From: Actinomycetospora endophytica
GTDB taxonomy: Bacteria; Actinomycetota; Actinomycetes; Mycobacteriales; Pseudonocardiaceae
DNA: 64,000 bases
Assembly (NCBI RefSeq): GCF_021026375.1
Contig: NZ_JAJNDB010000001.1
Location: forward strand, 1,798,001-1,862,000
Reading direction: 5' to 3'
The notes under the pieces are model-generated. The model saw only the letters and a program-made list of their open reading frames with translations. It did no database searches and was not told the origin of the DNA. Shown here one piece after another: positions 17,256-25,023 of this stretch (positions are counted from its first letter, which is position 1; each line of letters begins with the position of its first letter). The position numbers and the translations under genes are program-made.

Positions 17256-18677
17256 GTGCCAGCCGACAAGCTCACTCGGGCAGCGATCTACTGCCGCATC
17301 TCCCAGGACCGGATCGGTGCTGGGCTGGGTGTCGAGCGGCAGCGCGAGGAGTGCCAGGAGCTGGCCGAGCGGCTGGGCTGGACGGTCAGCGGCGTCTACG
17401 TCGACAACGACATCTCGGCGTTCTCCGGCAAGCGCCGTCCGCAGTACGACCGTCTGCTCGCCGACATCCGGGAGGGCCGGGTCGACGCGGTGATCGCCTG
17501 GCACACCGACCGCCTGCACCGCTCACCCATCGAGCTGGAGACCTACATCTCCGCCAGCGAGCGTCACGGGACGCTGACCCACACCGTCCGCGCGGGCTCG
17601 CTGGACCTGAACACACCCTCGGGAAGGATGGTCGCCCGCATGCTCGGAGCTGCCGCTCGCCAGGAGAGCGAGCACAAGGGCGAGCGGATCGCCGCTGCAC
17701 GGGCTCAGGCGGCCCGTGAGGGTCGGTGGCAGGGCGGCATCAGGCCGTTCGGTTTCGAGGCCGATGGAGTGACACTCAGGCCCCAGGAAGCGGCCGAGAT
17801 CAGGCGGGCGGCCGACTCGATCCTTGCAGGCGGGTCGCTGCGGGGGGTCGTGCTCGACCTCAACGGCCGCGGGGTGCTCACGTCGACCGGGCGGACCTGG
17901 CACTCGCGCACCCTCAAGTCGATGCTGATCCGGCCGCGGAACTCGGCCCAGCTCGTCTACCACGGCGAGGTCACCGGTCAGGCTCCGTGGCGGGAGATCA
18001 TCAGCCCGGACGAGCGGCTGCGGATCCAGCAGCTGCTCGCTGACCCTGCGCGCCGCACCTCGACGGGCAACCAGGTGAAGTGGCTGCTGTCGGGCCTGGC
18101 CTTCTGCGGGGTCTGCGGATCTCAGCGGATCGTGTGCAACACCTCGGGCGGGTCGCGGCCCGGCCAGTACCGGCCACCGGCCTACCGCTGCGGCGCCCGG
18201 GAGTTGGTCAAGCGCTCGAACCACCTGGTCCGCCACCAGCCCAACGTCGACAAGCTGGTGACCGAGACCGTCCTCGCTCGCCTGGAGCGCGAGGACGCCC
18301 GGGAGCTGATCACCACCACCGACGCCGCGGTGGACACCGCCGCCATCACGGCCGAGATCGAGACCATCCGGGAACGGCGCACCTCGCTGGCCGAGATGGC
18401 CGCGGACGGCCTGATGAGCCCCGCGGAGTACCGAGTGGCCCTGACGCGGATGAGCGAGCGCACGAGCGAGCTGGAGGCCCAGCTGCTCTCGGTCCCGACG
18501 TCGAGTCCGCTGGCCGTGCTGGTGAACGCCGAGGACGTGCACGAGGTCTGGGAGGGCCTGGACCTCGGCCGGAAGCGAGCGGTGATCGACGCGCTGATGA
18601 CCGTCACTCTGATGCCGAGTAAGAACCGGGGCCCGGTGTTCGACGCAGAGAGCGTGGACATCACCTGGAAGATGTGA
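17256..18677 (+). CDS. int: Large serine recombinase (phage integrase)
   Basis: A 473-residue serine integrase. The N-terminal resolvase domain has the catalytic Ser in YCRISQD (Ser16), and the conserved Arg pair in DNDISAFSGKRRPQYDRLL and IAWHTDRLHRS. A recombinase domain with GGIRPFGFE and the long-insertion segment LRGVVLDLNGRGV follows. The zinc ribbon starts LAFCGVCGSQRIVC and closes at YRCG. A coiled coil lies near the C-terminus (ITAEIETIRERRTSLAEM). GTG 17256 gives VPADKLTRAAIYCR; the frame is open far upstream into tadA but that part is host DNA in another frame. It catalyses attP x attB integration, here in tadA. Confidence 0.95.
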   Translation: MPADKLTRAAIYCRISQDRIGAGLGVERQREECQELAERLGWTVSGVYVDNDISAFSGKRRPQYDRLLADIREGRVDAVIAWHTDRLHRSPIELETYISASERHGTLTHTVRAGSLDLNTPSGRMVARMLGAAARQESEHKGERIAAARAQAAREGRWQGGIRPFGFEADGVTLRPQEAAEIRRAADSILAGGSLRGVVLDLNGRGVLTSTGRTWHSRTLKSMLIRPRNSAQLVYHGEVTGQAPWREIISPDERLRIQQLLADPARRTSTGNQVKWLLSGLAFCGVCGSQRIVCNTSGGSRPGQYRPPAYRCGARELVKRSNHLVRHQPNVDKLVTETVLARLEREDARELITTTDAAVDTAAITAEIETIRERRTSLAEMAADGLMSPAEYRVALTRMSERTSELEAQLLSVPTSSPLAVLVNAEDVHEVWEGLDLGRKRAVIDALMTVTLMPSKNRGPVFDAESVDITWKM

Positions 18678-18681
18678 CTCC

Positions 18682-19230
18682 GTGCCCATCGACGCGACGC
18701 AGGCTGCCCTCCTCGGGGCCGCGGTCGGTGCGAGCGCGTCCCTGATCGGTGCATACCTCAGCGCCCGGGTCACCCGCGCGAACAGCTACCGGCAGGTCCT
18801 CTACCTCAAGCGCATCGAGACCTACGAGGACCTCTGGATGGCGATCGAGCGCTGGGCGGACACGGAGACGCTGGCCATCACGCCGCAGGAGGACCGCCTC
18901 GCCGCGAGGGTGCAGCTCTACGCTTCGGTGCCTGTCAGCGGGAACTTCGGCATCCTGCTGGAGCACCTCGATGCTGCGATCAACGGCAGGAACGCTGCCG
19001 ATGGGCCCGACCTCGACGCGGAGCGAACCCTCCTGGACTGGAGTCGGCTTCTGATCTACCTCATCGGGGACGACAGCCAGAAGGTGGCCAAGGCCCGATG
19101 GCTCGACATCAAGAGGTTCGACAGGTACGACAGGTTGGCCAGGAACCAGGTCGACGACAGTCGCTTCGAATCTGATGACGAACCGACCGCGGGGCCGCGA
19201 AGCGGTCGGTCTGACCCCGACCGACGGTAA
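18682..19230 (+). CDS. Unknown membrane-anchored phage protein
   Basis: A 182-residue protein. The N-terminal hydrophobic stretch AALLGAAVGASASLIGAYLSA (about 8-28) looks like a single membrane anchor. A soluble helical domain rich in Trp and Arg follows (YLKRIETYEDLWMAIERWAD). The C-terminus is charged (DDEPTAGPRSGRSD). It starts with GTG 5 bp after the integrase stop, so it is probably cotranscribed with it. There is no recognised family. N-anchored helical proteins of this kind next to integrases are sometimes exclusion or lysogeny-conversion factors, but nothing here proves it. Confidence 0.65.
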   Translation: MPIDATQAALLGAAVGASASLIGAYLSARVTRANSYRQVLYLKRIETYEDLWMAIERWADTETLAITPQEDRLAARVQLYASVPVSGNFGILLEHLDAAINGRNAADGPDLDAERTLLDWSRLLIYLIGDDSQKVAKARWLDIKRFDRYDRLARNQVDDSRFESDDEPTAGPRSGRSDPDRR

Positions 19231-19281
19231 GCTGGCGCTACCCGGCACCCCGCAGCCACCCTCCTCGTTCCAGGAGTTCTG

Positions 19282-19413
19282 GTGGCAGATCCGCAGCCCG
19301 ACCCCATCGCCGCCCGAGCGCGCGAGCTGGCGGCTGCGGCCCCTCCGCTGACCGACGAGCAGCGAGCCCGCCTGCGGGCGCTGCTGCGTCAGCAGAGGTC
19401 GCGCCAGGCGTAG
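19282..19413 (+). CDS. Small unknown phage protein (43 residues)
   Basis: A 43-residue ORF, GTG 19282 to TAG 19411, reading VADPQPDPIAARARELA then LTDEQRARLRALLRQQRSRQ. AGGAG lies 5 nt upstream (19272-19276), a strong start signal. The composition, a helix-turn-helix-like pair of Arg/Ala-rich helices, resembles small proteins found in many actinobacterial prophages. Its last 25 bp overlap the end of the convergent DUF732-like gene. The function is unknown. Confidence 0.6.
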   Translation: MADPQPDPIAARARELAAAAPPLTDEQRARLRALLRQQRSRQA

Positions 19414-19904
19414 ATCACGATGTTGTTGAAGTACCAGGTGCTGGTCTGAGGCGGCTGTCCGAACGACTCGTTCGACCACTTGCCTTCGAGTCTCGACATC
19501 ACCTGCCCCTGGTTGTAGCCCTGGGCGCCGAGCTGGCAGGCCTCCTGGCCCGCAGAGACCCACGCCGTGCTGTGGGCCTCGACGCGCGAACGGTCGTACT
19601 GGGGCCCGAAGAAGGTCATGTCCCCGACGGTCTGCGTCAGGTCGGTGAGGTACCGCTGCGTCTGGGCTGCTGCGATCGAGCCCGGAGTCGGCCCCGGGGC
19701 GGCGGCCGGGATGGCGGTGTTGGCGCGGTGGCCGTCCCCGATCAGCAGCGCGATGAGCAGGAGCACCACGGCCAGCCCGATCGAGCCGAACAGACCCGGC
19801 AGGAACCAGGTCGGCAGCAGCGGCTTCGGGTCGTCCTGAGCCTGCTGTGCGACCTCGATGCGCTCGGTCGGTGCGTCCAGCTCCAGCACGGCGTGACGGC
19901 CCAC
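19389..19904 (-). CDS. DUF732-like membrane-anchored exported protein
   Basis: A 171-residue protein: a 30-residue cytoplasmic leader, one transmembrane segment (about 35-55, PGLFGSIGLAVVLLLIALLI), a Pro/Ala linker and an extracytoplasmic domain. This domain has YLTDLTQTVGDM, then VSAGQEACQLGAQGYNQGQV, and ends in a conserved Cys (WRDLC). This is the DUF732 pattern of actinobacterial secreted proteins, with two Cys likely paired. The start is GTG 19904 with GGGGGA 6 nt upstream. It is the only minus-strand gene in the left arm, facing the integrase, so it is probably expressed in the lysogen. Confidence 0.7.
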   Translation of the reverse strand: MGRHAVLELDAPTERIEVAQQAQDDPKPLLPTWFLPGLFGSIGLAVVLLLIALLIGDGHRANTAIPAAAPGPTPGSIAAAQTQRYLTDLTQTVGDMTFFGPQYDRSRVEAHSTAWVSAGQEACQLGAQGYNQGQVMSRLEGKWSNESFGQPPQTSTWYFNNIVIYAWRDLC

Positions 19905-20276
19905 GATGTCCCCCGACGATCGAGCGCCCCAACTGGCGCAGTTGCCCGATAGTCGTGGGCCGATCGGACCTCGTTACAGACCCGTCACCCGGACCACCTG
20001 GCCGAGTGCCTCGGCACGCCGCAGGCCCCGCGCCCGGGGAGGTCACGGGGCCTGCGAGCTGAGACGTCCGCGGCAAGGCAGACGGACGGCTCTCGGCCGA
20101 ACGAGAAGACCTGGGGGAAGAGTCGGCTCGTCCGGACCAGCCCCCTTGGTACACCGTTTGAATTGATCGGCGTAGGACCTCTCAGGCTCGATCTCAGGAA
20201 TTGTTGCGGCTAGTTGCCACAATCGCTTGAAACGGTGAGGTCAAGCACCTTCACTCGAATAGAGCAAGGCGATCAA
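19905..20276. promoter_or_regulatory. Divergent control region between the DUF732-like gene and the winged-helix genes
   Basis: A 372-bp gene-free stretch. It holds a palindrome CAACTG-gcg-CAGTTG (19930-19944) just upstream of the minus-strand start, and a 9-bp stem CAGGCCCCG/CGGGGCCTG (20022-20030 with 20046-20054). An imperfect dyad ATTGT-N14-ACAAT (20200-20223) precedes the plus-strand winged-helix gene. It is the most likely lysogeny/lytic switch region, but I cannot assign -10/-35 boxes with confidence. Confidence 0.45.
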
Positions 20277-20537
20277 ATGGTCGGTGGTTATCGTTTCCCC
20301 ATGCAGACGACGAAGGTGGACGGCCGGAAGACCCGTCGCCGTGCGGTGCACAAGCTCCTCGACTTCGGCCACCAGAACCCGGGGCCACACACGATCCATG
20401 ACCTGGCCACGGGCATCGAGATGACTGAACGTTCGGTGAAGTACGGCATCCGTGAGTTGAAGACCGACAACCGGATCAGCGCAGACATCTGGTGGACCCA
20501 GGAGGGCAAGCGGGCCCTCTGGACGTTCCACCTGTAG
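20277..20537 (+). CDS. Winged-helix DNA-binding protein
   Basis: An 86-residue protein with a compact winged-helix fold: a helix (RRAVHKLLDFGHQNP), HTIHDLATGIEMTERSVKYG as the helix-turn-helix, and a wing ending TQEGKRALWTFHL. It shares the pattern HT..DL, T.RSV and TQEGKRALW.F with the N-terminus of the next gene. ATG 20277 has AAGG 9-12 nt upstream; a TTG at 20214 is possible but adds a region overlapping the upstream dyad. It is probably an early regulator or a replication-origin binding protein. It is followed by a hairpin. Confidence 0.7.
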   Translation: MVGGYRFPMQTTKVDGRKTRRRAVHKLLDFGHQNPGPHTIHDLATGIEMTERSVKYGIRELKTDNRISADIWWTQEGKRALWTFHL

Positions 20538-20546
20538 CAAAGAGAA

Positions 20547-20589
20547 ACCCCGCACTCCCTCGGCGGCCAAACCATCGGGAGTACGGGGT
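20547..20589 (+). terminator. Hairpin between the two winged-helix genes
   Basis: Arms ACCCCGCACTCCC (20547-20559) and GGGAGTACGGGGT (20577-20589) pair over 13 bp with one C-A mismatch around a 17-nt loop. It starts 10 bp after the first stop codon and ends 13 bp before the next Shine-Dalgarno. It could be an intrinsic terminator or attenuator that sets the ratio of the two related proteins. Confidence 0.65.
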
Positions 20590-20614
20590 CAACACCTCCC
20601 GAAGGAGGACTGGC

Positions 20615-21982
20615 ATGGGGACATCTTACTTTGTTGCGGCATGCCGATCGACCCCAGAGGCCGATCAGCCGAAGAGGATTCTCGCGGTCGACAAGGTGCT
20701 CGGCTACGGGCTCGTAGTGAACCCGCAGCACGCGCACACGACCAGCGATCTGATGAAGTACACCGGGCTGTCCCAGCGGTCGGTCGAGGGCGCCCAGATC
20801 ACCCTGAGGCGCGAAGGTCTGGCGCACCGCCGGATCCGGATGACCCAAGAGGGCAAGCGAGCCCTGTGGATGTTCACGTCCAACTACGAGAACCCGCGAG
20901 TGATCGCGCTGGCGGAGCGCCTCGGGGCCTCGCCAGAGATCATCGGCATCCCGCAAAAGCACCTGTCGAGTGAGCTCGGAATCGGACGAACCGACCTGAT
21001 GAAGATCGTCGGCATCCCGCAAAGGCCAGACAGCTACCGGTTCGACTGCGAGAGCATGAAGACCTACCGTGCGGGATGCGGACGATCTTCTACGTACCCT
21101 CTGAGCAGGGAAAACGTGGCTCGTAGGCTGGCGGAGGGGGCCGCGGCCCGTAGTACCACCTCATCCCCCTGTGTTGGACGAGGGACTGGGTGTCCCACCG
21201 AACCCATAGCGGCACACGGTGGTACTGCTGCTCGTCGCCGCGCCGACCGCTCCGGCCCCGCCCCTCGCCGCAACCACGGCGACCCTGGTCGGCTCACCGC
21301 CGGGACCTTCAACGGCCGCGACTACCGACCGGACCTCGCCGAGAACTGGTCCCCGGCCGCCCGCCACGAGATGGACGTCGAGACGATCTACGAGGTCTAC
21401 GCCAAGTCCCTCGTCGAGTACGGGCACGAGCCTCCGATCCACGATGACCGGATCAAGGCCAACATCCAGGCCTGGCTCAGCGAGACCGGCGACTGGACCC
21501 ACGTCGCCCGTGCCGTCGCCCGGCTCTTCGACTCCCATCTCAGCGGCCGACGCATCTGGGAGGTCTGCAAGGTCCCTGGCAACCCCGTCCAGTTCGAGCG
21601 CGCCCTCGACGAGGAGTGCCGCGGCAACATCCAGCCCAAGAACCGGGCCGCCAAGGCCGTCCTGGCCACGATGCTCGCCCGCCACGAGGAGAACGCTCCG
21701 GCCGCCGTCGACCAGCGCACCCCGGAGGAGCTGGCCGAGGCGCGACGGGACGCCGAGCACCAGCGCAAGGAGCAGGAGCGCCAGGAGCGCGAGCGGGTTC
21801 AGGCCAGGGCCGAGCAGGACCGGCAGCACGCGAAGGCCCAGCAGGAGCAGATCAAGCAGCGGCTGGCCGAGCGGGAGGCGTACTACGCCGAGCGTCGGGC
21901 CAAGGAGGAACGGGCCCGCCGCTGGGCCCGGGACCCCCGCCACGACCCGAAGAGCCCCGAGTATGTCTACGAGGAGGTCTGA
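20615..21982 (+). CDS. Winged-helix protein with long charged C-terminus (possible replication protein)
   Basis: A 455-residue protein. The N-terminal winged helix (about residues 20-90: AVDKVLGYGLVVNP, HTTSDLMKYTGLSQRSV, MTQEGKRALWMF) is a diverged copy of the preceding protein. A basic, Ser/Gly-rich linker is followed by a helical domain (NWSPAARHEMDVETIYEVYA ... VARAVARLFDSHLSG) and a strongly charged coiled coil (QERERVQARAEQDRQ). The Shine-Dalgarno AAGGAGG at 20602-20608 fixes ATG 20615. The linker (about 21080-21330) is unusual in composition, so a fusion of two older genes is possible. Position and architecture suggest an origin-binding or replication role; this is inference. Confidence 0.6.
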   Translation: MGTSYFVAACRSTPEADQPKRILAVDKVLGYGLVVNPQHAHTTSDLMKYTGLSQRSVEGAQITLRREGLAHRRIRMTQEGKRALWMFTSNYENPRVIALAERLGASPEIIGIPQKHLSSELGIGRTDLMKIVGIPQRPDSYRFDCESMKTYRAGCGRSSTYPLSRENVARRLAEGAAARSTTSSPCVGRGTGCPTEPIAAHGGTAARRRADRSGPAPRRNHGDPGRLTAGTFNGRDYRPDLAENWSPAARHEMDVETIYEVYAKSLVEYGHEPPIHDDRIKANIQAWLSETGDWTHVARAVARLFDSHLSGRRIWEVCKVPGNPVQFERALDEECRGNIQPKNRAAKAVLATMLARHEENAPAAVDQRTPEELAEARRDAEHQRKEQERQERERVQARAEQDRQHAKAQQEQIKQRLAEREAYYAERRAKEERARRWARDPRHDPKSPEYVYEEV

Positions 21983-22005
21983 GAACCGCTGGTACTTCCA
22001 TGAAT

Positions 22006-22037
22006 AACCCCCGCCGGGAATGACATCCGGCGGGGTT
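22006..22037 (+). terminator. Intrinsic terminator after the long winged-helix gene
   Basis: AACCCCCGCCGG (22006-22017) pairs with CCGGCGGGGTT (22027-22037) with one bulged C and a 9-nt loop, followed by CTTCAT. It lies 23 bp after the stop codon, separating this gene from the HNH cluster. Confidence 0.75.
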
Positions 22038-22124
22038 CTTCATGCCCCGCCTGTCTGTCGGCCAGGTCTCCACCTAACGGGTGGAGGGACATCTCGGTCT
22101 CTCCGGAACCTCGGGAGACATGCC

Positions 22125-22781
22125 GTGAACGGCATCAAGAACACCATCGAGAACCCGGCGGGACTTCCCGCCGGGCCGGAAGAGAACTGGAAGCCCATCC
22201 CGGGCTTCCCCGGCTACCTGGCCAGCGACCTCGGCCAGCTCCGCGGCCGGAAGGGCGGCATCCTCGCCCAGCAGATCGACGAGCACGGGTACCACCGCAT
22301 CACGCTGCGCGACGCGCGGGGCCGGAGCCGGACCCGGTTCGTCCACAACGTGATCCTGGAGGCGTTCGTCAGCCTCCGTCCGGCCAAGCTGGACGGCTGC
22401 CACAACGACGGCGACCAGGACAACAACGCGCTGACGAACCTCCGGTGGGACACCCGGTCGGCGAACACCTACGACAAGGTCCGGCACGGCACCCACAACT
22501 ACGGCTCCCGGAACCGGTGCGACTGGGGGCACGAGTACACCGAGTTCAACACCCAGATGGCCAAGGTCAGCGGCGGCTCGGGCCGCCGCTACCGCCGCTG
22601 CCGGGCGTGCAATGCCGCCGGTGCCACCGTCTGGTACGCGGGCAAGCACGGCGAGCAGCTGGACTTCCAGCAGGTCGCCGACGGCAAGTTCGAGACCTTC
22701 CGGGCCGAGCACGAGGCCCGGCTCCGGGAGGACGCCCAGCAGCTCGCTGAGGGCCAGAAGCGCCAGGCGGTGGCCGCGTGA
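22125..22781 (+). CDS. HNH endonuclease with NUMOD4 domain
   Basis: A 218-residue homing-type endonuclease. The N-terminal NUMOD4 domain (WKPIPGFPGYLASDLGQLRG, about residues 22-41) is a DNA-contact module of phage HNH enzymes. It is followed by a beta-rich segment and the HNH core with CHNDGDQDNNALTNLRW near residue 88. The C-terminal part has RCDWGHEY and RCRACN, which may bind zinc. GTG 22125 has GGGAG 8 nt upstream. It could be a free-standing homing endonuclease or a packaging helper. Its stop overlaps the next start, linking it to the small-gene string. Confidence 0.88.
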   Translation: MNGIKNTIENPAGLPAGPEENWKPIPGFPGYLASDLGQLRGRKGGILAQQIDEHGYHRITLRDARGRSRTRFVHNVILEAFVSLRPAKLDGCHNDGDQDNNALTNLRWDTRSANTYDKVRHGTHNYGSRNRCDWGHEYTEFNTQMAKVSGGSGRRYRRCRACNAAGATVWYAGKHGEQLDFQQVADGKFETFRAEHEARLREDAQQLAEGQKRQAVAA

Positions 22782-22942
22782 ACGCCCCGGTGGTGATCGC
22801 CCTGCTGGTGGTCGCCTGCGCCCTTGGAGTGACCGCCCTCGCAAGCCTGGCCGCCGGAGCGCCCGTGCTGGCTCTCGGGCTGACGGTCTGCGCCGGGGCC
22901 AGCCTGACCGGCGCCACGGCCCTGGGTGGTGCGCGCCGATGA
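22778..22942 (+). CDS. Tiny hydrophobic protein (54 residues)
   Basis: GTG 22778 overlaps the HNH stop (GTGA). The 54 residues are almost all hydrophobic or small (VIALLVVACALGVTALASLA, then LALGLTVCAGASL), so two short transmembrane helices are likely. It ends with GARR and its TGA overlaps the next ATG. The function is unknown. Confidence 0.6.
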   Translation: MNAPVVIALLVVACALGVTALASLAAGAPVLALGLTVCAGASLTGATALGGARR

Positions 22943-23130
22943 AGCGGTACGACCTCGACACCGGCGCCCAGCTGACCCGGATCGCGAAGGCCAAGGACGA
23001 CGCCCGGGCCGCGGCCACCGAGGCCCGGGCCCGGCGGGCCGTCGCCCGCCGCGCCCGCGACGGTGAAGACGAGCAGGCCCTCCTGGAGATGCTCGGCATC
23101 GCTCCCGACCCCACCCCGGTCGCCCGGTGA
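22939..23130 (+). CDS. Small charged helical protein (63 residues)
   Basis: ATG 22939 overlaps the previous stop (ATGA). The protein is a single predicted amphipathic helix rich in Ala, Arg and Asp (IAKAKDDARAAATEARARRA), followed by EDEQALLEMLGIAPDP. No family is recognised. It is part of the coupled string of small early genes. Confidence 0.55.
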   Translation: MKRYDLDTGAQLTRIAKAKDDARAAATEARARRAVARRARDGEDEQALLEMLGIAPDPTPVAR

Positions 23131-23294
23131 ACCGGCTGGCCCACGCCGCTGTCGTCGCCTTCACCGCGCCGCTCTGGATCCCGCTCTGGATCGGCTCGGC
23201 GGTGGTGGTGATGCGCACGGCAGATGACTTCGACCAGTTCATCGAGGACGCACAGAACAACGCGCACCTCTTCGTGAAGAAGGCGGCGGTATGA
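23127..23294 (+). CDS. Tiny membrane protein (55 residues)
   Basis: GTG 23127 overlaps the previous stop. A hydrophobic N-terminal half (VVAFTAPLWIPLWIGSAVVV) forms a probable transmembrane helix. The C-terminal half is acidic then basic (RTADDFDQFIEDA ... HLFVKKAAV). The TGA overlaps the next ATG. The function is unknown. Confidence 0.55.
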   Translation: MNRLAHAAVVAFTAPLWIPLWIGSAVVVMRTADDFDQFIEDAQNNAHLFVKKAAV

Positions 23295-23578
23295 CCATCA
23301 ACCTTCCGGTGAAACTCATCCTGGCGGATGTGAACGGTGGTCAGTACGACACCGCTGCGTTGTGCCTGGGATTCCAGCTGGGAATGCTCAACAACTACCT
23401 GCACTACATGGAGGCGATGTTCTTCTTCGACCTCGATGTCGAAGCGCTCCATCAGGCCGACTTGTTGGCGATGAGCCACAACTACGCGGCGACCGTGGTG
23501 GCGCGGACCCAGGACTCGGCCCGGGTGAAGTTCACGCCGCTCGACGACCTGAACACCCTGGCGGTACGGCATGTCTGA
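23291..23578 (+). CDS. Unknown phage protein (95 residues)
   Basis: A soluble 95-residue protein starting MTINLPVKLILADVNGG, with a helical aromatic centre (YLHYMEAMFFFDLDVEALHQ) and a short C-terminal strand region. The ATG overlaps the preceding stop, and the end overlaps the next ATG by 8 bp. No family is recognised. Confidence 0.6.
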   Translation: MTINLPVKLILADVNGGQYDTAALCLGFQLGMLNNYLHYMEAMFFFDLDVEALHQADLLAMSHNYAATVVARTQDSARVKFTPLDDLNTLAVRHV

Positions 23579-23963
23579 CCGCTACGAGCAGCTCCGCGCC
23601 GAGATCGACGCCGAGATCGCGAAGCTCCGCGGGTCGAGCGCCCCGGAGACTCCGGCGAACCCGGCCGACTACGACGACCACTCCGACCGGGCCGAGCTGG
23701 CCGCTCAGGTCGCCCAGGCCGCCCAGCAGGCCGTGGCCCAGGTCCAGGCACCGCCGAAGCCCAGCCCGATCCCACGTGCGCTGCAGCGCCCGAACACGGT
23801 CGCCCCGCCGCCGACCCCGGCGCCCGAGCGCAACGGCCAGCTGGTGCTCGCCACCGGCCAGGCCCCGGTGCGCATCCCCGGCACCAACGTGGCGGTCTCC
23901 GTGGGCATCGAGGTCGGCGGCGACCAACCGGCCGTCCGCCTGCTCTGGCGGGTGGTCGCTTGA
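23571..23963 (+). CDS. Unknown phage protein with N-terminal coiled coil (130 residues)
   Basis: An N-terminal charged helix (YEQLRAEIDAEIAKLRG) and a Gln/Ala-rich helix (VAQAAQQAVAQVQAPP) are followed by a Pro-rich linker. A beta-rich C-terminus contains QLVLATGQAPVRIPGTNVAV. It overlaps both neighbours. The layout suggests an oligomerising adaptor, but no family is recognised. Confidence 0.6.
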   Translation: MSDRYEQLRAEIDAEIAKLRGSSAPETPANPADYDDHSDRAELAAQVAQAAQQAVAQVQAPPKPSPIPRALQRPNTVAPPPTPAPERNGQLVLATGQAPVRIPGTNVAVSVGIEVGGDQPAVRLLWRVVA

Positions 23964-24232
23964 AGATCGAGTTCAAGGTGTCCGGCTCCACCTTCGCCGA
24001 GGTCGTCCGCCAGACCGAGGCCCTGGCCGCCGCCTTCGCCGAGGGCGAGGACGTCCGGATCTACTACGGCAAGGGCTACCTCAAGGACCACCTGTTCGGG
24101 CCGACCCACCGCGACCCCGTCACCACCCCGCCGGAACTGGAGCCCGAGGCCCAGACCGCGTTCGTGGTCCCGGTGCGCCTGGTCGTCGGCCACACCGAGG
24201 ACATCGACGACGACGAGGACCTGGGGGACTGA
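23960..24232 (+). CDS. Unknown phage protein (90 residues)
   Basis: Starts with TTG 23960 overlapping the previous TGA (TTGA). The 90 residues begin as a strand-helix unit (MKIEFKVSGSTFAEVVRQTE) and end in a run of Asp (EDIDDDEDLGD). Nothing is recognised. The next gene begins 2 bp after the stop. Confidence 0.6.
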   Translation: MKIEFKVSGSTFAEVVRQTEALAAAFAEGEDVRIYYGKGYLKDHLFGPTHRDPVTTPPELEPEAQTAFVVPVRLVVGHTEDIDDDEDLGD

Positions 24233-24234
24233 CC

Positions 24235-25023
24235 ATGTGCCTGCTCTGCCCGACCGGGCTGCCCAACGGCGAAGGCCTGCTGTGCTGCTACCGGTGCCGG
24301 GACGGTCTGCGCGATGCCCTCGACGCCGACAACCGCGGCGACTTCGAGCTGACCCCGCCGCTGGCACCGTCGATCCCGGTGCTCGCTGAGCTGGTGACCG
24401 TGCACAAGACCCGCGGCGGGGACGGCGGACGCCGGGCTCCGGGCTTCGAGGGCTCGGTGCCGATCAACCTGCACGCCGCGGCCATGCTCGACCCGCGATC
24501 GACGCCCACCGGCAAGGCCTGGGTGGGTCACGACGGCCGAGTGCACTCGGAGTCCGAGACCCCGCCGCAGCACCCGGCCACCGTCCTCGCAGGCTGGGTG
24601 CGTCTGATCGCCGAGGAGCGGTTCGCCGAGCTGCCGCTCAAGCAGCAGAAGATCGCCCGGCTCAAGCGGGCCTCGTGGCATCAGCTCGGGTCCTCGGTCG
24701 TCGAGCTGGCGGACTACCTCTATCGCCACGTCGACTGGTGCTGCGCGCAGCCCTGGCTCGACGAGTACGCCTCGGCCATCCGTGAGCTGCACTCCCAGCT
24801 GCGCACCGTGACCCGGGTGTTCACCGGCGAGCACCGGCCCGCGGTGATCGGCCGGTGCAACATGATCACCAACCCCGAAGCTCCCCTCGAAGAGCAGGAG
24901 TGGTGCGGCGAGCCGCTCTACACGCCGCGCTCGGGCGACACCATCACCTGCCGCCGCTGCGGGGCGTACTGGCGTCGTCGGGACTGGCTGGTGCTCGGGC
25001 GCGAGATGGAGAACGCGTCATGA
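24235..25023 (+). CDS. Zinc-finger-containing phage protein (262 residues)
   Basis: Two Cys clusters frame the protein: CLLC with CCYRC at the N-terminus (residues 2-21) and GRCNMI ... CGEPL with ITCRRCGAYW at the C-terminus. Together they look like zinc ribbons. The middle is helical with Trp-rich LADYLYRHVDWCCAQPWLDEY. Proteins of this kind occur in actinophage early regions. DNA binding or a role in transcription is plausible but unproven. The ATG at 24235 follows GGGGGAC, and its stop overlaps the next ATG. Confidence 0.65.
   Translation: MCLLCPTGLPNGEGLLCCYRCRDGLRDALDADNRGDFELTPPLAPSIPVLAELVTVHKTRGGDGGRRAPGFEGSVPINLHAAAMLDPRSTPTGKAWVGHDGRVHSESETPPQHPATVLAGWVRLIAEERFAELPLKQQKIARLKRASWHQLGSSVVELADYLYRHVDWCCAQPWLDEYASAIRELHSQLRTVTRVFTGEHRPAVIGRCNMITNPEAPLEEQEWCGEPLYTPRSGDTITCRRCGAYWRRRDWLVLGREMENAS

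Noticed and set aside
21219-22007. Alternative plus-strand frame inside the 455-residue protein with a signal-peptide-like start
   Set aside because: After the first 25 residues it is Ser/Arg/Pro-rich shadow sequence, while the other frame keeps the charged coiled coil and ends at a terminator.
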